In this document: positions 7,026 through 17,070 of the stretch, one piece after another
How the letters are laid out: every line of letters begins with the position of its first letter
Numbering within the stretch: position 1 is the stretch's first letter
Assembly (NCBI GenBank): GCA_965196605.1
Contig: CBDAKK010000008.1
Span: 930,001 to 994,000 of the forward strand
Reading direction: 5' to 3'
From: CBDAKK01 sp965196605
GTDB lineage: Bacteria > Spirochaetota > Spirochaetia > WTKD01 > G963693115
Length of the DNA stretch: 64,000 nucleotides
The notes under the pieces: generated by a model
What the model was told of the DNA's origin: nothing
Seen by the model: the letters and a program-made list of their open reading frames with translations, nothing else
Database searches by the model: none
Position numbers and translations under genes: made by a program

Positions 7026-8963
7026 CTAAACCTCCTTATCATTCTCTTCAAACAAATATCCTCTGCCTTGCATAATCATGTTGAATTCAAAGGTGAGATA
7101 ATCGCTGATGGTTTTTTCAAAGTCGGCATCGGTGGGAATTTCATCGTTAAAATAATAAAAGGCATGTAACCATTCGTCTTCTGGCTCAATGGTGGTTTTC
7201 ACCATAAATTTAGTTTCTGCGGGGGCATCGTGTAACCAGCAGTTTAATAAGTGCGTTTTGCGTTCTTTGGCGCGTTCAGTCTCAACCAGACCAATGTGTT
7301 TTTGGACAATAAAGCCGTCGTCTTCAAAGTTTATGAATTTACAGTGTTTGTTTTTTCCATGGGGCTCGTGAGCGGTAAATACGGCAATACATGGATTCAC
7401 GCCAATACGGTAAAAGGTTTCCTTGTTTAAGGTAATGACTCCTTCTAGCGTGTGTTTCTCTAAAATGCGTTTTTTCACGTTTTTATCGACTTTGCTTTTG
7501 CCGACCATGGTCGATTGCGGAACGATTACCACAGCCCTTGCTCCATCATCAAGACTATTGAGCAAGTGTTCTATAAAGTGAATTTCGGATAGATGAGCGG
7601 TGTCTTTACCCTTGGCTTGTGAATACGGTGGATTCATAAAGCCTACGGTATACGGGTTGTCTCTCTTTCTTAGCTTTTCGACGGGCTGCGTTAGAAAGTC
7701 AGCGGCTCTTAAATTGCTTTTCCCATCATCTCGTAAAATCATATTCGTAGTCGCAATGGAGAACATGTCTTCCCGAATTTCAATGCCGTGTAACTGGTTC
7801 GATTTGATCTTTTTTTTACTCGTTTCATCATCTACCATGGCTTCCATGCGGTGCATGGCCGCAATTAAAAAACCAGCCGTGCCACAGCAAGGGTCAAATA
7901 CATGATCAGTCGGCTTTAACTCTACTAAATCACAAAAGAGTTCAGTAATGTGGTCAGGGGTTAGCACCACGCCAAGGCTCTGCCCATCACCGCCGCTGTA
8001 GCGCATAAACTCACCGTAAAAACGTCCCAAAATGTCTTCCTTGGTATTGGCTTTTATGGAAGATAAAATGTTATAGTAGATAAACTCGGTAAAGTAGCGC
8101 AGCGGCGTTTTTTTAAGCTCACTTTCTTTATCTTTATTCTTCAGGCGCTCATCCAATTGGTTGAGTATGGTGCGGTCTTTGATGATGTTGAATTGGTGCA
8201 ATACTTTATCTCGTTTCACTTCGGGTGAAACCTTGACTTCTTCCATGTAGTTTTCAATGGCGTTGAAAATTTTAATACCATCTGTACTACGCTCATAACC
8301 TTTAAGGTTATCTATAGAAAACTCTTTATTTTGTAGAGCAAGAAGAATTGCCGATACCACTAAGGGTTTTTCTTTATCGCCGAGTTGCCCATAATTCCGT
8401 AATGCTTCGTGTAATTCAGCTGATTTTCTCATGAGTTCTTGGGTTTCTAAGAGTGCTGGTGGACTCTCGCCTAAAATTTGTTCTCTATAAAACTGCTCGA
8501 TATTTTCAGGCGCGAAATTTTCAAAGCCGTCTATTCTATCGAGTAGTTTGTATCCCGTTTCATCGACATACATAGGACGTATGGCATGATGTGTTTCATT
8601 GCCCGAGCAACCAAAGGCAAAGACTTTTTTAAATGACGTTTTGGCAATAATTTGTTTTGCATAGTGCAATGCACCGTTTTCGGCATAGTCGGTTATTGCT
8701 TTTGTGTCAGTTGCAAGCGTGCTTTCCTCTTCATCTTCATAGTGCGCTTGATATTCAAGTGAGGCTTTATTTTCAATAACCAGTATGAAGTCTTTTGATT
8801 TTGCCGTAAATTCTGGAAACCCGGCCTTGCCGGTACCTTGTTTAGAAGCAGTCTTTAAGGCTTCTAAAATTTCTTTAATGCTGCTACCGTTTGGGGTGAA
8901 CTCAATACCTGAAGATTTTAATAATCCCCCAATAAAAAAATCGGTTACTCTTTCGTTTTTCAT
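7026..8963 (-). CDS. Combined endonuclease/adenine methyltransferase subunit of a BcgI-like system
   Basis: 645 residues, close to BcgI subunit A (637). The N-terminus carries a PD-(D/E)XK nuclease core (SKDFILVIENKAS, about residues 55-69). An HsdM-like helical region follows, then a gamma-class N6-adenine methyltransferase with SAM motif DPCCGTAGF and catalytic NPPY. Enzymes of this architecture methylate their site and, when it is unmodified, cut on both sides of it. Both nuclease and methyltransferase motifs look intact. The ATG at 8963 is used. The system lies between core genes, outside the prophage. Confidence 0.87.
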   Translation of the reverse strand: MKNERVTDFFIGGLLKSSGIEFTPNGSSIKEILEALKTASKQGTGKAGFPEFTAKSKDFILVIENKASLEYQAHYEDEEESTLATDTKAITDYAENGALHYAKQIIAKTSFKKVFAFGCSGNETHHAIRPMYVDETGYKLLDRIDGFENFAPENIEQFYREQILGESPPALLETQELMRKSAELHEALRNYGQLGDKEKPLVVSAILLALQNKEFSIDNLKGYERSTDGIKIFNAIENYMEEVKVSPEVKRDKVLHQFNIIKDRTILNQLDERLKNKDKESELKKTPLRYFTEFIYYNILSSIKANTKEDILGRFYGEFMRYSGGDGQSLGVVLTPDHITELFCDLVELKPTDHVFDPCCGTAGFLIAAMHRMEAMVDDETSKKKIKSNQLHGIEIREDMFSIATTNMILRDDGKSNLRAADFLTQPVEKLRKRDNPYTVGFMNPPYSQAKGKDTAHLSEIHFIEHLLNSLDDGARAVVIVPQSTMVGKSKVDKNVKKRILEKHTLEGVITLNKETFYRIGVNPCIAVFTAHEPHGKNKHCKFINFEDDGFIVQKHIGLVETERAKERKTHLLNCWLHDAPAETKFMVKTTIEPEDEWLHAFYYFNDEIPTDADFEKTISDYLTFEFNMIMQGRGYLFEENDKEV

Positions 8964-9083
8964 ACTATTAGTATGAATGGAATTAAGAGCCTAAGGCAAT
9001 TTCATAACGTATCATAAAGTTACAATTATTATTTTTAGAATTGACAGCAGCCTTGTATCAATTTATACTTACGTGTGTAGGCT

Positions 9084-10295
9084 ATGAAGAATAAGCAATG
9101 TAATAGTGCGCTTGTACTCTCAGACGGCCATGTCTTTTATGGCACGTCCTTTGGGTTTCCTGCACGCACCATAGACGAAATAGAAGCGCAAGGACAGCAC
9201 CACTTTGACAATGGCGTTGGCGAACTTCTCTTTAATACCTCCATGACGGGCTACGTAGAAATTGTCACTGACCCTTCCTTTTTTGGGCAAATAGTATGCA
9301 TGACCTACCCGCACATAGGTAATTACGGCGTTGATGAGGGATGGGCGGAGTCGGGCATGGGCACTGCTGAAGGTGGAGCCATGCTCAGTGGCTTTGTAAT
9401 ACATGAACTCTATGACGGCGCCGTGCCAAAGGGGCGCATTACGCTCGATGCATGGCTAAGACAAGAAAAAATCTCGGGCATACAGAAAGTAGAGACGCGT
9501 AGTCTCACCTTGCATATTCGCGAAGCGGGTGAACAAAACGCAGCCATTGTCTCGCTGGAAGACTCAGCCTCGCAAGAGGCAGTTGTGAAAAAAACCGTAG
9601 CCTTTCTTAAGTCCTTGCCTTCAATGGAGGGACAAAATCTTATTAATTATGTGGGGCAACGCGAGTCTGTGGCTTATGACGTGCCAACGCATGAGGCCGG
9701 TCATGACGCCGCGCCTGTTTCAAAAAATGCGAGCGTGCAACATGAGAAACACCTTGCCCTGTACGACTGTGGGTGCAAACACAACATAATGCGCTTACTG
9801 CGCTCTCTCGGCTGCAAGGTAACACTGCTGCCACACACTGCCTCGGCAGAGGCAATACTTGCGCAAAACTTTGACATGCTCCTCATTTCCAACGGCCCCG
9901 GCGACCCCGCGGTTTTACAGCAACAAATTACGTGCATTCAAAACCTCGTGGGCGTTCTTCCGCTGCGCGGCATTTGTCTTGGCAATCAAATTCTCGCGCA
10001 TGCCTTAGGCGCTAAAACCTACAAAATGCCCTTTGGCCACCACGGCGCCAACCACCCGGTCAAGGACCTGTTTACTAATAAGCTGTACATAACCAGTCAA
10101 AACCACGGCTTTGCTGTTGATGCAAGCACCTTGCCACAAGGCGCGCAGCTGTGGTTCACCAACACCAATGACGGCACGCTTGAGGGCTTTTCGCATTTTG
10201 AAAAAAACATACACAGCGTGCAATTTCACCCTGAAGCCGCGCCCGGTCCGCACGATAGCAGATGGATATTTGAATCATTTTTAAGTACACTTTGA
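9084..10295 (+). CDS. carA: Carbamoyl-phosphate synthase small (glutaminase) subunit
   Basis: 403 residues. Releases ammonia from glutamine for the CarB subunit in pyrimidine and arginine synthesis. The N-terminal CPSase domain has FNTSMTGYVEIVTDPS. The C-terminal class I amidotransferase domain has GICLGNQILA with the nucleophilic Cys, and VQFHPEAAPGPHD with the His and Glu of the triad. It forms an operon with carB, which starts 55 bases downstream. Confidence 0.97.
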   Translation: MKNKQCNSALVLSDGHVFYGTSFGFPARTIDEIEAQGQHHFDNGVGELLFNTSMTGYVEIVTDPSFFGQIVCMTYPHIGNYGVDEGWAESGMGTAEGGAMLSGFVIHELYDGAVPKGRITLDAWLRQEKISGIQKVETRSLTLHIREAGEQNAAIVSLEDSASQEAVVKKTVAFLKSLPSMEGQNLINYVGQRESVAYDVPTHEAGHDAAPVSKNASVQHEKHLALYDCGCKHNIMRLLRSLGCKVTLLPHTASAEAILAQNFDMLLISNGPGDPAVLQQQITCIQNLVGVLPLRGICLGNQILAHALGAKTYKMPFGHHGANHPVKDLFTNKLYITSQNHGFAVDASTLPQGAQLWFTNTNDGTLEGFSHFEKNIHSVQFHPEAAPGPHDSRWIFESFLSTL

Positions 10296-10349
10296 GTAAT
10301 GCGCGCCGCGGCACACATCATCACACCATTATTAAAACGTAGGAATAGC

Positions 10350-13300
10350 ATGCCCGCACGAAAGGATATACATAAAATACTTATCATAGGCTCAGGACCC
10401 ATAATTATTGGACAGGCCTGTGAGTTTGACTACTCAGGAAACCAAGCCGTACAGGCCTTGAAGGAGGAGGGCTACGAAGTAGTTCTCCACAACCCCAACC
10501 CCGCCACGGTTATGACCATTCCGGGAAATGCTGACAACATTTATTTTGACCCGCTTGAAATTGACTATTTATGTGATATATTGCAACGCGAAAAACCCGA
10601 TGCGGTTCTCGCAACCATGGGCGGGCAAACGGCGCTTAACCTTGCCATGGAGGCTGATGAGCGTGGAGTGTTTGAGTCCTTTGGTGTAGAACTTATAGGC
10701 GCGAAAATACAAAGCATACGCGTTGCGGAAGACCGCGGCTTGTTCAAGCAAAAAATGCACGACATAGGCTTGGCTAGCCCCAGCTCTACGCTTGTAAAGT
10801 CTGCAGAGGAGGCGCAGGCTGTAGTAAAAACTCTCGGCTTTCCCGTAATTGTGAGGCCCAGTTTCACCCTCGGTGGGCGGGGTGGGGGCACTGCTCATAA
10901 TGATGATGAGTTTGCTGCACTCATAGAAAGTGCCTTTATTGCTTCTCCCGTGCACACTGCGCTGGTAGAAGAGTCGCTTATTGGTTACCAAGAATTTGAG
11001 TTTGAGGTAATGCGCGATAAAAACGACAACGCGGTTATTGTGTGCTCCATTGAGAATATAGACCCCATGGGTGTACATACGGGCGACAGCATTACGGTTG
11101 CTCCCATACAGACGCTTTCGGACGATGAGTACCAAGTGCTACGCAGCGCGGCCATAAAAATACTACGCGTGGTGGGGGTGGACTGTGGCGGTTCTAATGT
11201 GCAATTTGCCTACCACCCGCAGAAAAAGCGACTCTTGGTTATAGAAATGAACCCGAGGGTTTCGCGCTCCTCGGCGCTTGCAAGCAAGGCAACGGGCTTT
11301 CCCATTGCGCGCTGCTCTGCAAAGCTTGCGGTTGGCTTCACGCTCGATGAGGTGATGAACGACATAACGGGCAAGACGACTACGTTTTTTGAGCCTGCCC
11401 TTGACTACTGTGCGGTAAAGGTGCCGCGTTTTGAATTGCAAAAGTTTTCGGTGCCCCAGCTAGGCACACAAATGCGCTCAGTCGGTGAGTCTCTTGCCTT
11501 GGGGCGCACTTTTGCTGAAGCCCTGAATAAGGCCTTGCGTGCTGTTGAAATAGGCGTGCAGGGTCTCGAGGCTTTAGAGCATCTTTCTGATGATGAGCTG
11601 CGTGCTATGGTGAACACCCTACACCCTAAACGCATTTTTGCAATATACACAATTCTTTTACGAGCCATTTCAGACATGCACGCATCGAGTAATAAAAACT
11701 CCGCGCCTCTTGTGGGACAATTGCGTGAGCTTGGTGAAGTGCAAGAGTACATTCACAATGCTACGCATTTTCACGCGTGGGTTGTGCATTACATAACGCG
11801 CGTAGCACAGCTTGAGCATGCGCTTACTTACTACGCGCGGCTTTTAGACATTCCACCCGCGCTTCTTGGCGAAGCAAAGGAGATGGGTTTTTCTGATACC
11901 AAGATAGCCCAGTGTGTGGTGCGCAATTTTGCGCGTGTGGGCAGATTTTGTGAAGCCTTGGAGAAGACGCGTTCCTTGGGTGATAAAACCCTTGAGGGTT
12001 TGCGTGATGAACTCTGTGAGCTGAGGCGCAGACTTGATATACAAGCAAGCTATCATTGTGTGGATACCTGCGCGGGAGAATTTGAGGCAAAGACGCCGTA
12101 TTTTTATAGTTCCTTCAGTGGAGCAGATGAACACGCGGCATCAGATTTGGCTTTAAGCGCGAATGATGATGCGCAGAAAAACATAGCGATTATAGGAAGT
12201 GGGCCAAACAGAATAGGGCAGGGGCTGGAGTTTGACACTTGTTGCACCATGGCCGCTACGTCTTTGAGAAAGCGAAACGTGCATGTTACGATGATAAACA
12301 GCAATCCCGAAACCGTCTCTACGGATTTTAATACTTCGGATAGATTGTACCTTGAGCCGCTTACTGCTGATGATGTCTACGAAGTCTTGCAAAAAGCGGG
12401 AATACGCGATGTGGTGTGTCAGTTGGGAGGGCAAACCCCCATTGGCATGGCGGCAGAACTTACGCGCCGCGGCATACGCATTGTGGGCACCGACTTAGAG
12501 GCAATTGACAGAGCGGAAGATAGGAAGCGCTTTTCTGCCATGCTTGAGAAACTGGGCTTGTTACAAGCGCCCGGAAAAACCGTAACCCATGTCGATGATA
12601 TTATGCAGGCGGCACAGGAGATAGGCTTTCCCGTGCTAGTGCGCCCCTCCTACGTTATTGGTGGGCAGAGCATGATGGTGGTTTACACGGAAGAGGAACT
12701 CGCCGCTTTTGTAAAGAAACACCGCGCAGAGCTTGCGCATAATACGCTACTCATCGACAAGTTTTTAGAAAACGCTACGGAGTACGACGTAGACCTCGTA
12801 TCAGATGGGCAGTCGGTGTACATAGGCGGGGTCTTGCAGCACATAGAACACGCGGGGGTGCACTCGGGTGACTCGGCGTGTGTGTTTGAAAGCCATGTGC
12901 TTGAGAGTCCTGTGGCCTACGAAATTTACGAGTCGGCATATAAGATAGCGCGGGAGTTGAATATTTGTGGGCTTATGAATATTCAATACGCCGAGTTGGA
13001 TGGCAAGGTATATGTCATAGAGGTAAACCCGCGCGCATCTCGCACCGTGCCCTTTATTTCTAAGACTTCGCGTGTTGACATGGTGGCACTTGCTGTGGAT
13101 GTGTGGCTTGGCGCAAAGCTACAAGATATGCGCGTTTTTCAGGAGCGTTGCCTCCTTGCACATGAAAAATTTCACAGTAGTGGCAAGCCTGATATTGCGG
13201 TAGGCTGTAGCGCGGAGGGCTGGGCTGTTAAGGAAGCCGTTTTTAGCTTCGACAGGTTTGAAGACATAGACCCCGCGCTCTCTCCGCAAATGCGTTCTAC

Positions 13301-13769
13301 CGGTGAGGTCATTGGCCTCGGCGCTACGTTTGGAGAGGCCTTTGCAAAGGCCAGCGCGTCATCGTTTTGCACCTTGCCACGTGAAGGGCTTGTGTTTATT
13401 TCGGTTGCTGATACGCATAAACCGCACATGCTCACTTGTGCGCAAAAGCTTGTCTCCATGAATTTTACGCTTATAGGCACGCACGGCACGGCGCACTATT
13501 TGCAACAACAGGGTGTAGCGTGCGCGCCCATTAAGCGCGTAGCAGACGGCTCTCCACATGTGCTTGAAAAAATTAAAGACGTAGATTTGTTTATAAATAT
13601 TTTAGAGAGCGTGGATGAACGTTCCTTTCGCGATGATAAGGAAATACGCCTTGCCGCGGTTAAGGCGCGTATTCCCTACGTTACCACCATGCCCGCGGTT
13701 AAGGCTGTCATTGAGGGCATTGAGCACTCTAAAAAACATACCATACGCGCGCATGCGGTGTTGGCGTAA
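10350..13769 (+). CDS. carB: Carbamoyl-phosphate synthase large subunit
   Basis: 1139 residues. Two tandem ATP-grasp halves: first IIGSGPIIIGQACEFDYSG and RPSFTLGGRGGG; second IIGSGPNRIGQGLEFDTCC and RPSYVIGGQSMMV. A C-terminal MGS-like allosteric domain follows (SMNFTLIGTHGTAHYL). ATG 10350 (MPARKDIHKIL) with an AGGAA ribosome site is preferred over the upstream in-frame start at 10299. Works with CarA to make carbamoyl phosphate from bicarbonate, glutamine-derived ammonia and two ATP. No arginine or further pyrimidine genes are beside it. Confidence 0.97.
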   Translation: MPARKDIHKILIIGSGPIIIGQACEFDYSGNQAVQALKEEGYEVVLHNPNPATVMTIPGNADNIYFDPLEIDYLCDILQREKPDAVLATMGGQTALNLAMEADERGVFESFGVELIGAKIQSIRVAEDRGLFKQKMHDIGLASPSSTLVKSAEEAQAVVKTLGFPVIVRPSFTLGGRGGGTAHNDDEFAALIESAFIASPVHTALVEESLIGYQEFEFEVMRDKNDNAVIVCSIENIDPMGVHTGDSITVAPIQTLSDDEYQVLRSAAIKILRVVGVDCGGSNVQFAYHPQKKRLLVIEMNPRVSRSSALASKATGFPIARCSAKLAVGFTLDEVMNDITGKTTTFFEPALDYCAVKVPRFELQKFSVPQLGTQMRSVGESLALGRTFAEALNKALRAVEIGVQGLEALEHLSDDELRAMVNTLHPKRIFAIYTILLRAISDMHASSNKNSAPLVGQLRELGEVQEYIHNATHFHAWVVHYITRVAQLEHALTYYARLLDIPPALLGEAKEMGFSDTKIAQCVVRNFARVGRFCEALEKTRSLGDKTLEGLRDELCELRRRLDIQASYHCVDTCAGEFEAKTPYFYSSFSGADEHAASDLALSANDDAQKNIAIIGSGPNRIGQGLEFDTCCTMAATSLRKRNVHVTMINSNPETVSTDFNTSDRLYLEPLTADDVYEVLQKAGIRDVVCQLGGQTPIGMAAELTRRGIRIVGTDLEAIDRAEDRKRFSAMLEKLGLLQAPGKTVTHVDDIMQAAQEIGFPVLVRPSYVIGGQSMMVVYTEEELAAFVKKHRAELAHNTLLIDKFLENATEYDVDLVSDGQSVYIGGVLQHIEHAGVHSGDSACVFESHVLESPVAYEIYESAYKIARELNICGLMNIQYAELDGKVYVIEVNPRASRTVPFISKTSRVDMVALAVDVWLGAKLQDMRVFQERCLLAHEKFHSSGKPDIAVGCSAEGWAVKEAVFSFDRFEDIDPALSPQMRSTGEVIGLGATFGEAFAKASASSFCTLPREGLVFISVADTHKPHMLTCAQKLVSMNFTLIGTHGTAHYLQQQGVACAPIKRVADGSPHVLEKIKDVDLFINILESVDERSFRDDKEIRLAAVKARIPYVTTMPAVKAVIEGIEHSKKHTIRAHAVLA

Positions 13770-13862
13770 GTTGTGTGCTAGCGTTTAGTGCTGGGTGGGG
13801 GATACATGATATTTCGTAATGGGGCTACTACATCAACAGTTTTCATAAAAATAACCCCGTGT

Positions 13863-15221
13863 CTACCTAATAACCAGTGGAGTTTTTTTCAAGTGGCGTA
13901 GGTTTATGAAGGTGCGCGTTGCTTCTTCTGCAATGAGCAGGGCAAAGAAGAACACTCCAGTGCTAAAGCTTGGGGAGAGCGTAGGCCTAAGCGTTATAAA
14001 GGCTAGCATGATGCTTATTTGGGTGATTACGGCGTTGTAGGTTGCAAACTTCACGGTGTTACTGAGGCGGAAGACTTCAAGACTCAGCACGTTTACGGAA
14101 CGAAATACATCGATGCCTGCTAAACAAAGAAGGGAGGCCACCATTGCTTTGACGGGAATGGCCTTAATGCTGAAAAATGGATGTATGCTGAGCATTATGA
14201 GCGCAAGAAGCAGGGCTGCGCCCACGGTGAGCAGTAGGGAATGCGCCATGATTGCCGTGACGGGACGCCACAGTGGGTTGCCGTGCGAGGTGTGTTGGTT
14301 TTCTTGCATCATGTTACGTGAGACAAGGGTGATTTCCCGGTTGACGTAGGCTGTCCACGCCTGACCTATGGAGCCGACTAAGAGAAACCATGGCGCAAGA
14401 AAATTGCGCGCTGTTAGGAGCGACCTGTCAGCGTGAGCCATGGTGGTGAGAAACACATAGGTCGTGGCTATGAACAAGGCCGACTCTATGGAAGCTATGA
14501 AGCTGGTTTTTGCCATGCGTATAATGCTGGTAAGGGACGCGCGGTTAAGGAGGTTCTTGCTCAGCCGAGGGAGGCGCTCCTTTTTCCACAGGGTATACAA
14601 GAGTAGAAAAATGACAACAAGCTGGCTCACAATGGTAGCGAGGGCAATGGCATAGGCGTAGTAACTGGCGCTGTGTGGTAGCACGTAAAAATAGGCAAGG
14701 CTGTTTAGCAGAAGGTTCATGAGAATGCTCGCAATGGTAGTAAAGAAATTTATCTTTGCTTCCTTGTGTACGGAAAAGAGCGCGTTGCACCCGCGTCGTA
14801 TGGCCATGCAGAGGCTGTTTATGACTATGATTCTGCTAAAGACTATCGCTTGAGGAAGCCACTGGGCGTCTATGCCGCTGTAGCCTAAAATTAAGGGAAT
14901 AAAAACCAAGAGCGCTAGCGTGTACAGCGTGCCTATGCCTATCACGAGAGTCAAACAATTGATGCGCGCTTGTTTTTGCGCCGCTTCATCATCTTGTGCC
15001 AAAATAACTTTAGACGCCCCTATATGCGCCGCAATTCTACTGGTGATGTAGGAAAGAACCATGAAGGTTACGATGACCGCAAAGGCATTGACAAAGGAAA
15101 GATCCACCGCCGAAACAAAGATAACATCGGTTATGGATAAAATGAACCCCGTGCTAATTTCCAAGTAGCTGGGTAAGAAAATTTTCTTAAAACTACTGCT
15201 CTTGTAAATTTGAAAATTCAT
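13863..15221 (-). CDS. MATE/MOP-superfamily multidrug or polysaccharide exporter
   Basis: 452 residues with about 12 hydrophobic helices in two related halves, as in MATE transporters (cation-coupled export of drugs or metabolites across the inner membrane). Typical features are the early ITDVIFVSAVDLSFVNAF segment and RRGCNALFSVHKEAKINFF between helices 4 and 5. No substrate can be assigned. It is convergent with carB. Confidence 0.75.
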   Translation of the reverse strand: MNFQIYKSSSFKKIFLPSYLEISTGFILSITDVIFVSAVDLSFVNAFAVIVTFMVLSYITSRIAAHIGASKVILAQDDEAAQKQARINCLTLVIGIGTLYTLALLVFIPLILGYSGIDAQWLPQAIVFSRIIVINSLCMAIRRGCNALFSVHKEAKINFFTTIASILMNLLLNSLAYFYVLPHSASYYAYAIALATIVSQLVVIFLLLYTLWKKERLPRLSKNLLNRASLTSIIRMAKTSFIASIESALFIATTYVFLTTMAHADRSLLTARNFLAPWFLLVGSIGQAWTAYVNREITLVSRNMMQENQHTSHGNPLWRPVTAIMAHSLLLTVGAALLLALIMLSIHPFFSIKAIPVKAMVASLLCLAGIDVFRSVNVLSLEVFRLSNTVKFATYNAVITQISIMLAFITLRPTLSPSFSTGVFFFALLIAEEATRTFINLRHLKKTPLVIR

Positions 15222-15438
15222 ACTATTATGTTACACTTCTTCTACAAGACGAAATCCAACAGCATACAAGCGACTAGGATGCAAGCCGTGTGTGTTTTGC
15301 TTGCCAGCATTGCGTGAACGTCTTGTGCAGCTAAGACGCTAGCGTGATATGCGGTGGCATGCTACCAGCGGTATTGCGTGGACGCCTTCTGTTGCCAAGC
15401 AGCGGGTTGCACTATGGTAATGCCTCGAGCGGCTGTAC

Positions 15439-15480
15439 TTTTTCTTTTCTTTTTTTAGCACGAAAAAAAGAAAAGAAAAA
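15439..15480. terminator. 18-bp perfect pyrimidine/purine hairpin
   Basis: Left arm 15439-15456 (T and C only) pairs perfectly with 15463-15480 (A and G only) around a six-base loop AGCACG. Weak A/T pairs make it an unusual terminator; it may be a repeat-borne structure instead. It lies downstream of no obvious gene on the + strand. Confidence 0.45.
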
Positions 15481-16051
15481 GGTACCAAAAAGAAAAGAAA
15501 AAACATGCTGTGTGCTAAAGCAGTAATGACATAGATACTGTGCGCAAGTATTAAAAAGTACCCAAATACAAGCGAAGCGAGGGAATGCAAACTATTACAT
15601 AAGCACCGCTGTGCGGTGCAAACATGGAGCTTGCATCAAAAGAGTCGGGAGCCGAAGGCGAGCGGCTAGAAACGTTAAATGGAGCGGAGCAAACGACCGC
15701 CCCAATGGACGGGGCTGAGGGGGCGCCATGGACGGTGCGACACAGAGATGGAGCTTATAGCAAAAAGCCTCCTGTGAGCTAAAGCAGTGATAACATAGAT
15801 ACTGCGCGCAAGTATGAAAATTGTATGAAAGTAAGTTTGTGTGAGTGTACTGCTCACCATTCATGGCACAGAAAGGTGTGCGTAAGTTTGCGCCTTGTGC
15901 TCTTAATCATAGTCCTTTCTTCATAGTCGCGTTTGTGTCTTGTTCCCTATGGCGTAGCCCCACACCTGAAGCAAGCCTGCGCCACCTGTGCGTAGCACTT
16001 AAGACGCGCAGCGCGGAATTACTTCTTTTTCTTTTTTTCTTTGGTACCTTT

Positions 16052-16079
16052 CTTTTTTCTTTTTGAAAAAAGAAAAAAG
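16052..16079. terminator. A/T-rich hairpin, second copy type
   Basis: CTTTTTTCTTTTT (16052-16064) pairs with AAAAAGAAAAAAG (16067-16079). Similar in style to the hairpin at 15439 and adjoining the same GAGAGCCGAAGG repeat. It could act in either orientation at the 3' end of the ugp operon, but 200 bases separate them. Confidence 0.35.
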
Positions 16080-16281
16080 TCGAGAGCCGAAGGCGAGCGG
16101 CTAGAAACGATTAAAATAAGTGTCGCAACGCGACACAGAGATGGAGCTTATAGCAAGTACGGCCGTCCGAGCCATCATCGTACCGCGTCACGCGCCGTGG
16201 CAACAAGAGGCGTGCACGCACACAGCGCAAGCAGAACACACACGGCGTGCAGCCTACTCGCGCGGAGCGCAAAACAGCGTC

Positions 16282-17070
16282 TTACCCAAGGGGGTGTGGG
16301 GGTAGCTCCCCCACAGACAAACTTGCACGTAGCGCAAGGGCTAAGTCAGGCCTGTCAGAGCTTATGTTTACCAGCGGGAGTGAAAGCGCATGGCGTATGC
16401 TTTCTTCATTGTTGGCTCCCCAAACGCTTGTGCGCACATGCTGCGCTTGCAATGCGTCAACTTCAGCGTGCGTAAAAGACTCAACATGCCCGCCCACAAC
16501 TGCAATGTCATGTGTGTGCACCATGTCCAGCAGCGCTTGCATGCCCAAAACCCTATGCGCGTATTCAGGGAGCAGCAATTGCGTAGTGGCGGGGCAAAAC
16601 CCATGCTCCTGTAGCTGCTTGAGATACACAAGTGAAAAGCTTATTGGCACAACGCGCGTTTCGTAGTTATAGTCTTTTACGAGTTTTACAAAGGACTTGA
16701 CCATGTTTGGGTAGGCGTGTCCGTCAGAGCGTGGTTTCAGTTCTACCTGCAATGCATAGTTTGTATTTGCATGAAGCGTAAAGAATGTTTCGAGCGGAAA
16801 AATTGTGTCCTTGCGCGTGTGCTTGAGCTTGAGGGTGCGCAAGTGCTCAAAGCTATGCTCTGCAATGTCGCCGCGTCCGTTTTCCGTAAGGCGCTCTAGC
16901 GCATTGTCGTGAAACACCACAAGCCTTCCGTCTGCGCTCGCGTGTATGTCGCATTCAATGCAGTCCACGTCGAGACTCAAAATGTTTGTGTGGGCTTCCA
17001 TGCTGTTTTCAGTCCACAAAAGCGCGCCGCCACGGTGTGCGGTAATGGTGGGCTGCGTTTTACAAGGCAT
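16282..17070 (-). CDS. ugpQ: Glycerophosphodiester phosphodiesterase
   Basis: 262 residues from ATG 17070, which overlaps the 3' end of the ugpC-like gene. TIM-barrel GDPD: TAHRGGALLWTENSMEA supplies the first catalytic His-Arg and Glu, ECDIHASADGRLVVFHDNALERLT the metal ligands and second His, and VELKPR the later glutamate. It hydrolyses glycerophosphodiesters such as deacylated phospholipids to glycerol-3-phosphate and an alcohol. No signal peptide, so cytoplasmic like E. coli UgpQ. Last gene of a ugpBAECQ-ordered operon. Confidence 0.9.
   Translation of the reverse strand: MPCKTQPTITAHRGGALLWTENSMEAHTNILSLDVDCIECDIHASADGRLVVFHDNALERLTENGRGDIAEHSFEHLRTLKLKHTRKDTIFPLETFFTLHANTNYALQVELKPRSDGHAYPNMVKSFVKLVKDYNYETRVVPISFSLVYLKQLQEHGFCPATTQLLLPEYAHRVLGMQALLDMVHTHDIAVVGGHVESFTHAEVDALQAQHVRTSVWGANNEESIRHALSLPLVNISSDRPDLALALRASLSVGELPPHPLG

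Larger units (their letters stand above)
15222..16281. repeat. 1-kb intergenic region of shuffled short repeats
   Basis: No credible gene. Several pieces occur twice: a block with GAGCCGAAGGCGAGCGGCTA at about 15651 and 16084, an ACACAGAGATGGAGCTTATA block at about 15740 and 16131, and a GCTAAAGCAGT..TGACATAGATACTG block at about 15514 and 15778. Two A/T hairpins are embedded. Reading frames here are short and without ribosome sites. It resembles an accumulation of small non-autonomous repeats or decayed genes. Confidence 0.6.

Noticed and set aside
15595..16666. ORFs of 60-145 codons in both strands of the 15.2-16.7 kb region
   Set aside because: Short, repeat-derived, no ribosome sites; those beyond 16,282 are shadows of the ugpQ gene.
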